Assembly (NCBI RefSeq): GCF_021654285.1
Contig: NZ_JAKFZS010000008.1
Location: forward strand, 1 to 64,000
Length of the DNA stretch: 64,000 bases
DNA from: Pseudoalteromonas luteoviolacea
GTDB lineage: Bacteria; Pseudomonadota; Gammaproteobacteria; Enterobacterales; Alteromonadaceae
Direction of reading: 5' to 3'
Position numbers and translations under genes: made by a program. The notes under the pieces are model-generated. The model did not search any database, was not told where the DNA came from, and saw nothing but the letters and a program-made list of their open reading frames with translations. How positions within the stretch are numbered: the stretch's first letter is position 1; each line of letters opens with the position of its first letter. Below are positions 16,913 through 26,320 of this stretch, piece after piece.

Positions 16913-18331
16913 CTATGCTGCTTTTTGTTCTTGAGATAAGAACTCATTCATTGTAAGAGGAACTGATGCGAAGTATCCTTGAATATAAACATTAGGGAAG
17001 CGTTTCATATATTCGTATTGGAATCTATTTTCAACACCCTCAACAATTACCGTCTTTCTACTTTCTTGGGCTGTTTTAATTATAGCATCTAGCCTAGGTG
17101 CTTCAGCTGTTTTATCTTTTACATGTGCAATGAAGTTTTTATCAATTTTTACAGAGTTAAAATAACGGCTTGCCAATAGTTCATGGCTATTCTCCCCTTT
17201 GCCAAAGTCATCAATCGCGAAACTAAAGCCAAGGTTCGACATTTTTCTTAATGTGTTTAATGCGTTTTGACTGAGTTTTAGTTCACTGCCCTCAATCAAC
17301 TCAAATGTAATAAACGCTGCAATTGAAGGGGTATCTCTAATCACTGTTTTTAAATAATCCAGTAAGCTGTCATCTTCTAAAAGCTGGGCGGAAATATTCA
17401 TATGGATTGGCTTGAGCTTCTCATGGGCGTCCAGCTTTATTTTGAGCATGGTATAGATTTGGTTGATAACAATTTTTGTAAGCTCACTGTGTAACTCAGG
17501 TTTGTCTTCAATCATCGGCATGAACGCTCTTGGGCCTAAATTTTTGGTATTTCTCCAACGAACAAGTGCTTCGTAGCGTCTAGGCTGATCTATGTTTGTT
17601 GTCTTGAATATCGGCTGAAATACAAGGTAAAAGTCATCGGGATTAAAAGAAATGCTGTTCATGAGCTTCAGTAACACATGTTTTCTATACATCTCAGCTT
17701 GATACAGCTTCTCATTATGGAAAAAAGTACCTGTTGGCGACTCCAGTGCGTACTTCATTGAAAAAGTTAATCTTCTTTGCACTTTATCGATACCATATAG
17801 CGATGATTGCCCAGTTAGGCTCATTGAAGAAATCGCGTAATCAATGGGGACTTGGGTGTTATTGACCCATACCTGTTTTGGTAGTTTTTCTAGGATCTCT
17901 TTTTGCTTTTCTTCGGCTTCTTGTTGATCTGAGCCTGTATCATGGGTAACAAACGCCATCACCATAAAATCTGAGTCATGCAGTGCCAACGCAAAAGGTT
18001 GGCAAGATTTTCCAACTTCTTTGAATAGCTGCTGCAAAGTCTCTTGGTTACTTTCTATGGAGTCAAAGACAGGCGTTTTACCTAGCTTAATTAATGACAC
18101 ATGAAACTTAGAGAACTTTCTATCTACCTTCATGAGCTTTTGCATAAAAAATAGGTAGTTGGGTATGTCACTTGTACCATGATACAAAACAGATTTGCTC
18201 AGCGCGTCTTTTGCCTTTTTGAGTTCATTTAAGACCTTTAAATCCTTCTTACGCAGCTGATTTGTTCTTGTGAGTGCGATAAGGCTCAGTACGGCAATGA
18301 CGATTGCGATGCTTAAATATATATTGTCCAT
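16913..18331 (-). CDS. EAL-domain cyclic di-GMP phosphodiesterase
   Basis: 472 residues. One N-terminal transmembrane helix (IYLSIAIVIAVLSLIAL) is followed by a middle region of about residues 50-215 that looks like a degenerate GGDEF fold with no GGDEF signature. The C-terminal EAL domain keeps the residues needed for catalysis: YEALVRW, HMNISAQ, TFELIEGSE, AIDDFGKG, VKIDKNFI, VEGVENR and IQGYF. It should therefore hydrolyse cyclic di-GMP at the inner membrane. The BLUF photoreceptor gene lies 162 bp upstream on the same strand, so light may control this enzyme through that partner; this is inferred from position and from known BLUF-EAL partnerships. Confidence 0.9.
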   Translation of the reverse strand: MDNIYLSIAIVIAVLSLIALTRTNQLRKKDLKVLNELKKAKDALSKSVLYHGTSDIPNYLFFMQKLMKVDRKFSKFHVSLIKLGKTPVFDSIESNQETLQQLFKEVGKSCQPFALALHDSDFMVMAFVTHDTGSDQQEAEEKQKEILEKLPKQVWVNNTQVPIDYAISSMSLTGQSSLYGIDKVQRRLTFSMKYALESPTGTFFHNEKLYQAEMYRKHVLLKLMNSISFNPDDFYLVFQPIFKTTNIDQPRRYEALVRWRNTKNLGPRAFMPMIEDKPELHSELTKIVINQIYTMLKIKLDAHEKLKPIHMNISAQLLEDDSLLDYLKTVIRDTPSIAAFITFELIEGSELKLSQNALNTLRKMSNLGFSFAIDDFGKGENSHELLASRYFNSVKIDKNFIAHVKDKTAEAPRLDAIIKTAQESRKTVIVEGVENRFQYEYMKRFPNVYIQGYFASVPLTMNEFLSQEQKAA

Positions 18332-18493
18332 AAAAGATAAATAGTTGAGAAATGTGCATTACGGATTAAAGTACAGAAAAATGGATGAAATATGTGTTTT
18401 GTCAGTGTTTGGTCACTTTTTACATTACAGTCAATTACACAAGAACTGTTCTAACGTGATAAATTTGTGCTTAAACTGCAATATTATGAGACG

Positions 18494-18925
18494 TTAGCTG
18501 CCAAAAGAGCGCTTGATGTGCTCTTCTATTTCAAATTCGTGGTTGCGAAATGATTTTAGGAGCTTATAGCTCAATGGCAGTCTGCGGTGGGGGCGAGACT
18601 CTCGCACCTTACGATATGATGGGCTTTTGTCTAGGTCTATCAGCCCCATCGCCCATTTTTTAAAGTTACGCTTTTCAATGGGGTTGCAAATTAGTGCTTC
18701 GACCTTGGTGTGTCTTTTATCTTGTTTTATATGCTCAAATAGCTGTTCTACTTTTAGCTTTTCGCCTTCAATGACCTGCATAAAATGATGTGTGTCGTAA
18801 AGGAGCATACCTGAGATGCTTTTTAACTGATTTGCCCCAGCGCATTGTCTGCGCAGTGACTCTAACTCTTGTTCGTTTAGTGGTGTTGTGACAGTACTAA
18901 TATAGATAAGCTCAATTAATTCCAT
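18494..18925 (-). CDS. short BLUF-domain blue-light photoreceptor
   Basis: 143 residues, a stand-alone BLUF domain with a short helical tail. BLUF proteins bind FAD and sense blue light by a hydrogen-bond switch around it. The key residues fall at the spacing known from AppA (Tyr21, Asn45, Gln63, Trp104): here Tyr8 in LIYIS, Asn32 in ANQLKSISG, Gln50 in MQVIEGE and Trp91 in KKWAMGL. The DKRHTKVE segment is also typical. With no output domain of its own it must act through a partner; the EAL gene just downstream on the same strand is the best candidate. It starts at the ATG at 18925 and has no alternative. Confidence 0.93.
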   Translation of the reverse strand: MELIELIYISTVTTPLNEQELESLRRQCAGANQLKSISGMLLYDTHHFMQVIEGEKLKVEQLFEHIKQDKRHTKVEALICNPIEKRNFKKWAMGLIDLDKSPSYRKVRESRPHRRLPLSYKLLKSFRNHEFEIEEHIKRSFGS

Positions 18926-19040
18926 GTGACGATTGAGTTTGTTGCGATATTTGAAAGATAGTCACAAACGGATAAGTTCGCACTAAAAATAGCAGAGATT
19001 TATTGTTTTAAAAAAATTGAGGGCGAACCCTCAACTTTAT

Positions 19041-19475
19041 CTAAAGGCCTATTTTGTGTGATACAGTTACTTCACACGGTGCCGAGTTTTGGCCAAATGC
19101 TGATTGAACGAATAGTTGATCACCAGGTTTTAGGTTAGATAATATTAGCTTGGTAGTGTCATAGCGGCGCTTCGCAACTTGATCATCCCATACAGTCGAA
19201 GCATCTTTATTTACATCATAATAAATGCGACAGCCACCTGTTAATCCATCATTTGTTACCCAATCGAAATTGATGTTGTAGTTTGAAATGCTGTAATTAA
19301 ATTTAGCGTTTCGGTTTTGTCCATAACTATCAGTGATATTAATGTATGTCCACCTTGCTTGCGGTACACCTGGGCGAGGTTTTTCGGTAACACTAACACC
19401 TAAATTTGAGTCTGCATAAGCAGTAGAGGCTGCTGAAAAGGCAGCAATGACCAGCATAAGTTTTGTAAATTTCAT
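19041..19475 (-). CDS. small secreted protein of unknown function
   Basis: 144 residues. A Sec signal peptide (MKFTKLMLVIAAFSAASTAYA) precedes a mature chain of about 122 residues, rich in Asn and aromatic residues and likely all-beta. Two cysteines (GGCRIYYDV and APCEVTVSH) could form a disulfide. An AAAGGAAATTT sequence lies before the ATG, a good ribosome binding site. No family was recognised. It is separated from the BLUF gene by 115 bp and could be its own unit. It may be extracellular or periplasmic. Confidence 0.75.
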   Translation of the reverse strand: MKFTKLMLVIAAFSAASTAYADSNLGVSVTEKPRPGVPQARWTYINITDSYGQNRNAKFNYSISNYNINFDWVTNDGLTGGCRIYYDVNKDASTVWDDQVAKRRYDTTKLILSNLKPGDQLFVQSAFGQNSAPCEVTVSHKIGL

Positions 19476-19786
19476 GATTAAATTTCCTTTTAGTTTTTAT
19501 GTTTTTGGATAGAGAATATGATTTTATTAATTTTCCCAAAAACAGAAGCTAGGCTAGCATGGATGTATTTATTTTACATTAAATTAATTTTAACTTTTTG
19601 CTTTCATTTTAAAGTGGGTATATTTGGCGAAAACTGTGATCCAAGTGGATAAATGCGTTAGCAGTTTCATGATGGAATAAAGCAGTAATTTATTGAAGTT
19701 TATAGTATTCCATCTTTACTTTAACAAAGCTTTCTCCTACTTTTTGAGTAGTAACAACTTCGACTAAATATAAAGGTTGGGCGTCA

Positions 19787-22027
19787 ATGCTAGTGCTATC
19801 TACCCAGACAATTCTATTGATGTGTGCTGTGGGGATTGTTGCCTCTGCGACTGCGCTGACCTTTTTATGGATGGCAAACCGAGATATCAAAGCAACCGTA
19901 TTTTGGGCTGTCGGCCCATGGTTGCTCGTTGCTAATTTTGGTTTGTTTGCGGCGCAAAATGCCTTGCCTTATTTTTTTAAACACATAGCCTCCAATTTGT
20001 GTGGCCAACTCTCGCTGATAATGATGCTAGTTGGTTTGTATTACGCTGTTGATAAACGACCGCCGTGGAAGAGACTAGCCGCATATTTATGTGGCTTTCT
20101 TGTGTTGATAACGGTTTTCACTTTTTGGCACGATTCTTATATATACCGTTTAAAACTGGCTGTTTTCACTATTCTATGTACATCTATTTGGATGGTTAAG
20201 GTGATGCTTGAGCATCGCAGGAATAGGTTTGAAGTATCTGGTGCACTGGTTGTTTTGGGGTTAGGCTGTTTAAACACCGCTGGGATATTTAGAATTAGTG
20301 CGCCAATTAGTGATGGTGCGATGAATATTCTGACGGACACTAGCGTTTATATACAGTTGTTTTTTATAACGATCATGGTGGCGCAATTAATATTTAATTT
20401 TGGCTTTGCGATCATGGTCGGTGAATTACATAACTTTGCAAACAAGCAAGCGCAGCAAGCGCTGTTAAATACAAATCATGAATTGGCGATAGCGAAAAAA
20501 AGAGCTGAGGAGGCATCTCGTCATAAGTCTGAATTTTTAGCGAATATGAGCCATGAGATCCGTACACCAATGAATGGTGTGATCGGTATGTTGGACCTAA
20601 TAGAAAAAGAGGGGCTTAGCGAAGTTCAACATAACTACGTAATCACAGCAAAGTCGAGCGCAGATTCATTAATGGTGGTGATCAATGATATTTTAGACTT
20701 TTCTAAGATAGAAGCTGGTCGACTAGAGATTGAAAAGGTCGAATTTGATGTGGTGAAGCAAAGTGCTACACTGGTGCAAACGCATGCACATGCGGCACAT
20801 TGTAAAGGCATAGAATTGGTTCTCGATACCGAGCATGTCAATAATCGCTGGCTGGTTGGTGATCCTGTTAGATTTAAACAAGTGCTGGGCAATTTGATCG
20901 GTAATGCTTTAAAGTTCACAAGTGAAGGAGAAGTCGTTGTCACGCTAAGAACTGAGCCAAAAGCTGAGCAAGTTAGGTTGATAGGCGAAGTGACTGATAC
21001 CGGCGTAGGTATTGAACAAGAAAAGCAACAGAAATTATTTCAGTCTTTTTCACAGGTTGATGCGACTACAACCAGGCGCTTTGGCGGCACAGGCCTTGGT
21101 TTAGCCATTGTTAAAACCTTATGTCAGCTAATGGGAGGAAATGTTTCAGTCCAGAGCAAACTAGGGGTGGGAAGCACTTTTCATTTTGAAGTCCTGTTAC
21201 AGCCGACTCCGCGTGAATCGATGCCACTGCTTGTGCAATTTAATTCAGTCATTATTGCTGAAAGCTGTGTTACTACTGCCAACATTATGAAAAACATGAT
21301 GAGCAAACAAGCAAAGTCGGTCGACGTGGTTACGAGTTTTGAAGATCTAAAACTGAATGTAAATGATGAGACAGATCTTGTTGTGATCAGCCATTTAGTC
21401 GCGGGTAAAAAAGCAGAGCGCTGGCTGAAAAAGCTTAAAATTGATAGACCGATCACCGCTATTATTTTAACTTTGCTCAATGACTTACAAAGTAGTCAGC
21501 ACTATCAAGAACTAGGGTTTTCGCGTCGTTTCACTAAACCTTTTACACAAAATGACTATGAACAGTTTTTACAGTCTTTGAACAAGGGACAGGCTAGTGT
21601 TCAAAGTACGGATGAGGTACTGGGGGCCTTTTCGGGTGAATGGGTGTTGCTTGTTGAAGATAATCCAGTTAATCAGCTGGTTGCCAAAAAAATGCTGAGC
21701 TCTTTGGGGTTGAAAGTGGCGATGGCAAATAATGGCCAGGAAGCAATTGATAAGCTATCAGAGTGTGAAAACCCATATCAATTGGTTTTGATGGATTGTC
21801 AGATGCCATACATGGATGGGTTTGAGGCAACAAAGCTGATCCGAGAAGGAGAGGCTGGCAATAAATTTAAAGCAATTCCAGTTTTGGCATTAACTGCAAA
21901 TGCGATGAAAGGAGACAGAGAAACCTGTATTGAGGCTGGCATGAATGATTATATTACCAAACCCATACTGCTTGAAGATTTAACTCAGTCATTGTCTCAG
22001 TTTCTCTCTCCTGAAAAGGCACTTTGA
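19787..22027 (+). CDS. hybrid sensor histidine kinase with 7TM-like input and pseudo-receiver
   Basis: 746 residues. About seven hydrophobic segments fill residues 5-210, an integral membrane sensor region. A coiled linker ([19 protein letters not shown]) leads to HisKA (His256 in NMSHEIRTP) and HATPase with [16 protein letters not shown] and [10 protein letters not shown]. Residues about 480-605 have a receiver-like fold order but no phosphoacceptor aspartate (DLVVISHL), so this looks like a pseudo-receiver. A full receiver follows, with VEDNPVNQ, Asp670 in LMDCQMP and the KP near the end. No output domain is present, so signal should leave by phosphotransfer. It has no regulator gene beside it. 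The ribosome binding site is weak. Confidence 0.9.
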   Translation: MLVLSTQTILLMCAVGIVASATALTFLWMANRDIKATVFWAVGPWLLVANFGLFAAQNALPYFFKHIASNLCGQLSLIMMLVGLYYAVDKRPPWKRLAAYLCGFLVLITVFTFWHDSYIYRLKLAVFTILCTSIWMVKVMLEHRRNRFEVSGALVVLGLGCLNTAGIFRISAPISDGAMNILTDTSVYIQLFFITIMVAQLIFNFGFAIMVGELHNFANKQAQQALLNTNHELAIAKKRAEEASRHKSEFLANMSHEIRTPMNGVIGMLDLIEKEGLSEVQHNYVITAKSSADSLMVVINDILDFSKIEAGRLEIEKVEFDVVKQSATLVQTHAHAAHCKGIELVLDTEHVNNRWLVGDPVRFKQVLGNLIGNALKFTSEGEVVVTLRTEPKAEQVRLIGEVTDTGVGIEQEKQQKLFQSFSQVDATTTRRFGGTGLGLAIVKTLCQLMGGNVSVQSKLGVGSTFHFEVLLQPTPRESMPLLVQFNSVIIAESCVTTANIMKNMMSKQAKSVDVVTSFEDLKLNVNDETDLVVISHLVAGKKAERWLKKLKIDRPITAIILTLLNDLQSSQHYQELGFSRRFTKPFTQNDYEQFLQSLNKGQASVQSTDEVLGAFSGEWVLLVEDNPVNQLVAKKMLSSLGLKVAMANNGQEAIDKLSECENPYQLVLMDCQMPYMDGFEATKLIREGEAGNKFKAIPVLALTANAMKGDRETCIEAGMNDYITKPILLEDLTQSLSQFLSPEKAL

Positions 22028-22187
22028 ATTATATTTTCACTTCTTTCAATCTATTTACTTAACAACCTACAGTTATTTTTATTTCTCATTATTTTCTATT
22101 TCCCCTCTTGACCTCAAGTCGACTTTAAGTGGCATAGTTTTCCAAGCATTAATATTTTTGTGGTTATATATTTATTTGGAGATACAT

Positions 22188-22697
22188 ATGTACATGGGAG
22201 AAAGTGCACTTCATCTTATTGGTTTGTCTTTGTTTTTGGGAGTTGGCGCGACTTTATTTATGGATATTTGGAGCGTGTTTTTAAAGCGCGTTCTTAGCGT
22301 ACAACCATTAAATTATGCATTGGTTGGGCGGTGGCTGGGGCATTTTTTACACGGTCAATTGGTACATGTGAATATAGTAAAAGCTGCGACAAAGCAACAT
22401 GAAAGCATAATTGGGTGGGCTGCACATTATGTAATTGGTGTTGTTTTTGCGTTTACCTTCATTCTATCTTCGTTGTGGATAAACGTGTCACTTCTCAGCC
22501 CTTTAGGTGCCATTGTATTTGGCGCGCTCACTGTTATTTTTCCATATTTTATCATGCAGCCTTGCTTTGGTATGGGGATCGCAGGAAGTAAAACGCCACA
22601 GCCAAATAGTGTGCGTCTGAAAAGCCTTATGGCACATGTGTCATTTGGTGTTGGTTTAAGCCTCTCATTATTTTTTATCACTGTGATTTATTCATAG
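22188..22697 (+). CDS. DUF2938-like integral membrane protein
   Basis: 169 residues with four or more hydrophobic helices. The first helix carries GVGATLFMDIW, and the loop YALVGRWLGHFLHGQ, the helix GWAAHYVIGVVFAF, and the PCFGMGIAGSKTPQPN segment give it the look of the DUF2938 family (YagU-like inner membrane proteins). The ATG at 22188 follows GGAG at 6-base spacing and is preferred to the in-frame ATG at 22158. The role of the family is unknown. It is separated by 160 bp from the kinase gene and 89 bp from the cupin gene in the same direction, so it may form a short operon with the cupin. Confidence 0.75.
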   Translation: MYMGESALHLIGLSLFLGVGATLFMDIWSVFLKRVLSVQPLNYALVGRWLGHFLHGQLVHVNIVKAATKQHESIIGWAAHYVIGVVFAFTFILSSLWINVSLLSPLGAIVFGALTVIFPYFIMQPCFGMGIAGSKTPQPNSVRLKSLMAHVSFGVGLSLSLFFITVIYS

Positions 22698-22786
22698 CGA
22701 TTCAGCGGTGCTTATTGGGCTGGTAGTAAAGCTGCTTAGTGGTACTTATCTGTTTTAAATACGTTTTTAGTAAAAAGGATTAAATA

Positions 22787-23281
22787 ATGAAAAAAGATAA
22801 AAATGGCATTGTCATTAATTACCCTGATAGCGGACGTTATCTTGCGTCTGCGGGTAATTTGTATCGGATAATGATTAGTGGGGAGCAAACTGAGGGACAG
22901 TTTTCTCTAATTGAGTCGCTGATACAGCCGGGACAAGGCGGCCCATTTCATACGCACGCCAATGAACAGGAATCTTTTTTAGTGATCAGTGGGACTTTAA
23001 CTATATTTGATGCCGAGCAAAGTTATCAGGCAACGCCAGGTACATTTATTTTATGCCCGGCAGGTACGACACGGGGTTTTAGGAATGATACCGAGGAGGA
23101 AGTAAAAGTATTGATCTTATACACCCCCGCAGGTATTGAAAAAATGATTAAGATGGAAGGAGAAGAGCTAAATCAGGTTGAAGATTATCAGGCGAATAGA
23201 GAAGGACCACTTTCCTGTCCAGTTTTAAATCAGGAATTTGGTATTGTAGAAGACAAGCAACCGCTTCCAAGCCCGCTATAA
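22787..23281 (+). CDS. cupin-domain protein
   Basis: 164 residues, a single cupin barrel. Motif 1 is complete: HTH, then four residues, Glu, then six residues, Gly (GGPFHTHANEQE...ISG). In motif 2 (PGTFILCPAGTTRGFRN) the usual metal-binding histidine is replaced by arginine, so metal binding could rest on three ligands or be lost. No other domain is visible. A typical ribosome binding site (AAAAGGATT) precedes the ATG. The substrate is not predictable; cupins of this size include dioxygenases, isomerases and binding proteins. Confidence 0.85.
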   Translation: MKKDKNGIVINYPDSGRYLASAGNLYRIMISGEQTEGQFSLIESLIQPGQGGPFHTHANEQESFLVISGTLTIFDAEQSYQATPGTFILCPAGTTRGFRNDTEEEVKVLILYTPAGIEKMIKMEGEELNQVEDYQANREGPLSCPVLNQEFGIVEDKQPLPSPL

Positions 23282-23406
23282 ACGATACATATTACATGGT
23301 TTTATTTATTAGATAGGGAGGTCTTTTGCGATTTATTTGTCAGCTTAGCGTGGTATATTCTTCATTGAATATATCACAAAACTAATACCCTAATTAAGGA
23401 AGCTGC

Positions 23407-24426
23407 ATGATTGATCTTCGCTCAGATACAGTGACACAGCCTTGTAAAGATATGAGGCGATTAATGAGTAATGCCATGGTTGGTGATGATGTATATGGTG
23501 ATGACCCCACGGTGAATGAGTTGGATCAATATAGCGCTGTAAAACATGGTTTCGAAGCATCTTTATTTGTAAGCTCGGGGACACAGGCGAATTTATTGGC
23601 AATTCTGGCGCACTGTGACAGAGGCGATGAATATGTGTGCGGCCAAAATGCGCACAACTATAAATATGAAGCTGGTGGGGCGGCTGTGCTTGGCTCAGTG
23701 CAGCCACAGCCTATCGAGAATTTGCCGGATGGGAGTATTTGCTTAGATAAAGTGGTCGCTGCAATTAAACCTAATGATTTTCACTTTGCTCGGACAAAAA
23801 TGCTGAGCTTGGAAAACACCATAGGCGGTAAAGTATTAAGCCTTGATTACTTAAAAGAAGCCAGAGCATTAACGAAAAAGTACGCATTAATACTGCACTT
23901 GGATGGTGCCAGAGTGTACAACGCTGCTGTTGCATTAGATGTTGATGTGAAAGAGATCAGTCAGCACTTTGACTCTATGACGGTGTGCTTATCAAAAGGA
24001 CTGGGGGCGCCTGTTGGATCATTATTATTAGGTGATAGAGCGTTTATTGAAAAAGCGAGGCGTTTGCGAAAAATGCTAGGTGGAGGGATGCGCCAAGCGG
24101 GTATATTGGCTGCTGCGGGGATCTATGCACTTAAGAATAATGTAGCTAGATTAGCTGAAGACCATGAAAACGCACGATATTTAGCACAGCGTATTAACGA
24201 ACTCCCAGGCTTTAATAGCTCTGGATATGAGGTCCAAACTAACCTCGTATTTTTAGACGTAGACAGCAGTGTGGATATGCAGGCGTTTGCTGAGATGATG
24301 TTCAGTAAAGGAATTAATATTACCCCGGGCTATCAAGGAATGCGCTTTGTGACTCACTCTGGTATAAGTAAAGATAAAATAGACGTTTTTATTGATGCAG
24401 CAAAAACCTACCTAAAGGCAAACTAA
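23407..24426 (+). CDS. ltaE: low-specificity L-threonine aldolase
   Basis: 339 residues, the full length of this PLP enzyme, which cleaves L-threonine and L-allo-threonine to glycine and acetaldehyde. The N-terminus [11 protein letters not shown], the [15 protein letters not shown] motif, the cofactor-binding [12 protein letters not shown] and the PLP lysine Lys197 in [12 protein letters not shown] agree with LtaE, where Lys197 is also the PLP lysine in E. coli. It acts in the cytoplasm in glycine/threonine metabolism. AAGGAAGC lies upstream of the ATG. It stands alone, with a strong terminator after it. Confidence 0.95.
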   Translation: MIDLRSDTVTQPCKDMRRLMSNAMVGDDVYGDDPTVNELDQYSAVKHGFEASLFVSSGTQANLLAILAHCDRGDEYVCGQNAHNYKYEAGGAAVLGSVQPQPIENLPDGSICLDKVVAAIKPNDFHFARTKMLSLENTIGGKVLSLDYLKEARALTKKYALILHLDGARVYNAAVALDVDVKEISQHFDSMTVCLSKGLGAPVGSLLLGDRAFIEKARRLRKMLGGGMRQAGILAAAGIYALKNNVARLAEDHENARYLAQRINELPGFNSSGYEVQTNLVFLDVDSSVDMQAFAEMMFSKGINITPGYQGMRFVTHSGISKDKIDVFIDAAKTYLKAN

Positions 24427-24475
24427 TCAACAGTGCTAAAGGCTGTGAGGCTGCGTATATTCAAGTATCTTCCAT

Positions 24476-24507
24476 AGCCTTATCAAGTAAATTGATAAGG
24501 CTTTTTA
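24476..24507 (+). terminator. rho-independent terminator of ltaE
   Basis: AGCCTTATCAA, five-base loop, TTGATAAGGCT, then TTTTATT. The 11-bp stem is perfect and sits 50 bp after the ltaE stop. Confidence 0.9.
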
Positions 24508-24727
24508 TTCTTAAAAATAGCTAACCAACTGATATTTATGATTAAGTTTTAAAACTCTGTGTATTGTTAGATTTTTATCTTCCCACTTCTATGTAAATGA
24601 ATGTAAATGTACTGTCTGAAAAATACCAATCTTTGTCTGAATATTGATGTGCTTTACAACAGTTTAAAACGGCTTTTCGGTATGCGCTTAATTAAAATTT
24701 CCATATTGTTTTATGGAGGCATACATA

Positions 24728-25336
24728 ATGAAAAAGGCATTTATTTTGTCAGCACTGGCGGCTTTGAGTTTTAATGTTCACGCGACAGATTTAAGTAAAA
24801 CGTACCTAGAAATCGGATACTCAAAGTCAGATTTTAAAGAAGAAAAATACTTTGATAAAACTGACTACGACTTAGTGGGCCATCAGCTGAGTTTAAGCTA
24901 TGAGTTTGAAAACGGTATATATGCAGGACTACATACTAAAAGACACCGAGAAACATTTCTAGTCGACTTGTTTGACCAAGACGTAGAGCTTGATGAAAAC
25001 CTAGTTGAACTGGGTTACGTAGCGCACAAAGCTCAAAGCGGTCGCTTCTCTATAGGTGCTTTTATTGGTGCTTTAGACTTGAGTGTTGAAGACAACAGCA
25101 ATGATGCCGATCTGTATCGTGTTTATACTGAGTATGACCACTGTTTTAACCAGTATTTTTCTGCTTTTGCCAAGCTTGGTTATGAGTCTGTCGATGGTGA
25201 AGGCGCAAGCAGTGAAAGTGTCCTTTGGACAGAAGTAGGTATTAGAGCACACTGGGGGTCATCAAGCTTCTCATGGGAGTTTTCTCAGGGTGAAGTTGTT
25301 GAGCAAGTCGCTTTTGTCTACCGTTATTCTTTCTAA
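24728..25336 (+). CDS. outer membrane beta-barrel protein (paralogue 1)
   Basis: 202 residues. A Sec signal peptide (MKKAFILSALAALSFNVHA) precedes an eight-stranded-type barrel built from alternating hydrophobic strands (YLEIGYSKSDF, LSLSYEFENGIYAGLHTKR, VELGYVAHK, FSIGAFIGALDLSV, VYTEYDHCFNQYFSAFAKLGYE, VGIRAHWG), ending in the C-terminal phenylalanine YRYSF that the BAM machinery recognises. The ATG at 24728 is chosen because GGAGG precedes it at good spacing. It is a paralogue of the gene at 25529-26122; each has its own promoter-length gap. Ligand and function are unknown. Confidence 0.85.
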   Translation: MKKAFILSALAALSFNVHATDLSKTYLEIGYSKSDFKEEKYFDKTDYDLVGHQLSLSYEFENGIYAGLHTKRHRETFLVDLFDQDVELDENLVELGYVAHKAQSGRFSIGAFIGALDLSVEDNSNDADLYRVYTEYDHCFNQYFSAFAKLGYESVDGEGASSESVLWTEVGIRAHWGSSSFSWEFSQGEVVEQVAFVYRYSF

Positions 25337-25528
25337 TTAATAAAATGATTCTCTCTGGGACTGGTGTAAAAAGCTGGTCCATTTCCTGTTCTAACCACTT
25401 CGATACTCGTCGTCAATCCGTGAAGGCGTTCAATTTTATAGCTTGATAATGATTGAGACATTTTGATACAGACCCGTTGCTTTATCTCCTATACCATTTT
25501 TGCAAGCGTTAAATGAAGGAGTAAAGCA

Positions 25529-26122
25529 ATGAAAAGTAGGCTATTTATAATTGTATTGTCAGTTGTTGGATTAAATGTACAAGCGGCTGAATTAAACAAG
25601 ACATTCATAGAGTTTGGCTACACACAAAGTGACTTTGGAGATAAATCGAAAGTAGAACCTGATGGGATCCAGTTGGGTTTTGGCTATGAATTTGAGAATG
25701 GTATATACACAAGTCTCACAGTAAAACGCCAAGGAGATACTTTAGAAGGGGACGTCAGTAAGTTTGATCTTGACCTAGACGAAAACTTATTTGAGCTTGG
25801 CTATATTGCCTATGAAACAAACAAGGGTAGGTTCTCGTTCGGTGCAGGGATCGGAGAAATGGATTGGGATATGCGCCATAGGAAATTAGAAGGTGATTTT
25901 TATCGCCTTTTTACTGAGTATGAGCACCGCTTTAATCAACATATTTCTGGATACGCCCGTTTAGGATATGAGTACTTCGACCCTAAAGGTGCAAAAAATA
26001 ATGACGGTGCATGGGCTGAACTTGGTGTGCAAGCACATTATGGCGATTCAAGTGTTGTGCTGAGCTATTTTGATAGTGCGGATATTGATCAACTGGGTGT
26101 TACATATCGCTACTCTTTTTAG
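25529..26122 (+). CDS. outer membrane beta-barrel protein (paralogue 2)
   Basis: 197 residues, same layout as the gene upstream: a Sec signal peptide (MKSRLFIIVLSVVGLNVQA), then strands such as TFIEFGYTQSDFG, GFGYEFENGIYTSLTVKR, LFELGYIAYETNKGRFSFGAGI and YARLGYEYFD, ending LGVTYRYSF. Shared blocks (YEFENGIY, LDENL.ELGY, GRFS.GA.IG, TEY.H.FNQ, KA.. or GA.. before the last strands) show tandem duplication followed by divergence. AAGGAG lies upstream of the ATG. Role unknown; OmpX/Ax21-like small barrels are the nearest general comparison. Confidence 0.85.
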   Translation: MKSRLFIIVLSVVGLNVQAAELNKTFIEFGYTQSDFGDKSKVEPDGIQLGFGYEFENGIYTSLTVKRQGDTLEGDVSKFDLDLDENLFELGYIAYETNKGRFSFGAGIGEMDWDMRHRKLEGDFYRLFTEYEHRFNQHISGYARLGYEYFDPKGAKNNDGAWAELGVQAHYGDSSVVLSYFDSADIDQLGVTYRYSF

Positions 26123-26140
26123 TAAAGCTTTTCAGCGCTG

Positions 26141-26169
26141 AAGCCGTGATTAATGAATGCGGCTTTTTG
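26141..26169 (+). terminator. terminator after second barrel gene
   Basis: AAGCCG ... CGGCTT followed by TTT, 20 bp after the stop of the second barrel gene. The stem is short, with an AT-rich loop that may pair further. Confidence 0.6.
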
Positions 26170-26320
26170 GTATGACTAAGGTCGCTATAAAACTTTGAAC
26201 ATAGAGTGACGTTTTTTTATTCATAGTTGAAATGTTTGTCATCCAATGTATACATATGGCACTAGTATTTTTAATGTGCTTTTCTAAGTACGCAATATGC
26301 CATATGCAGAAGGATAAAAC

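Noticed and set aside
19690..19890. 66-residue antisense ORF over the start of the 7TM kinase gene
   Set aside because: It overlaps the well-supported kinase N-terminus, and no ribosome binding site or known domain was seen.
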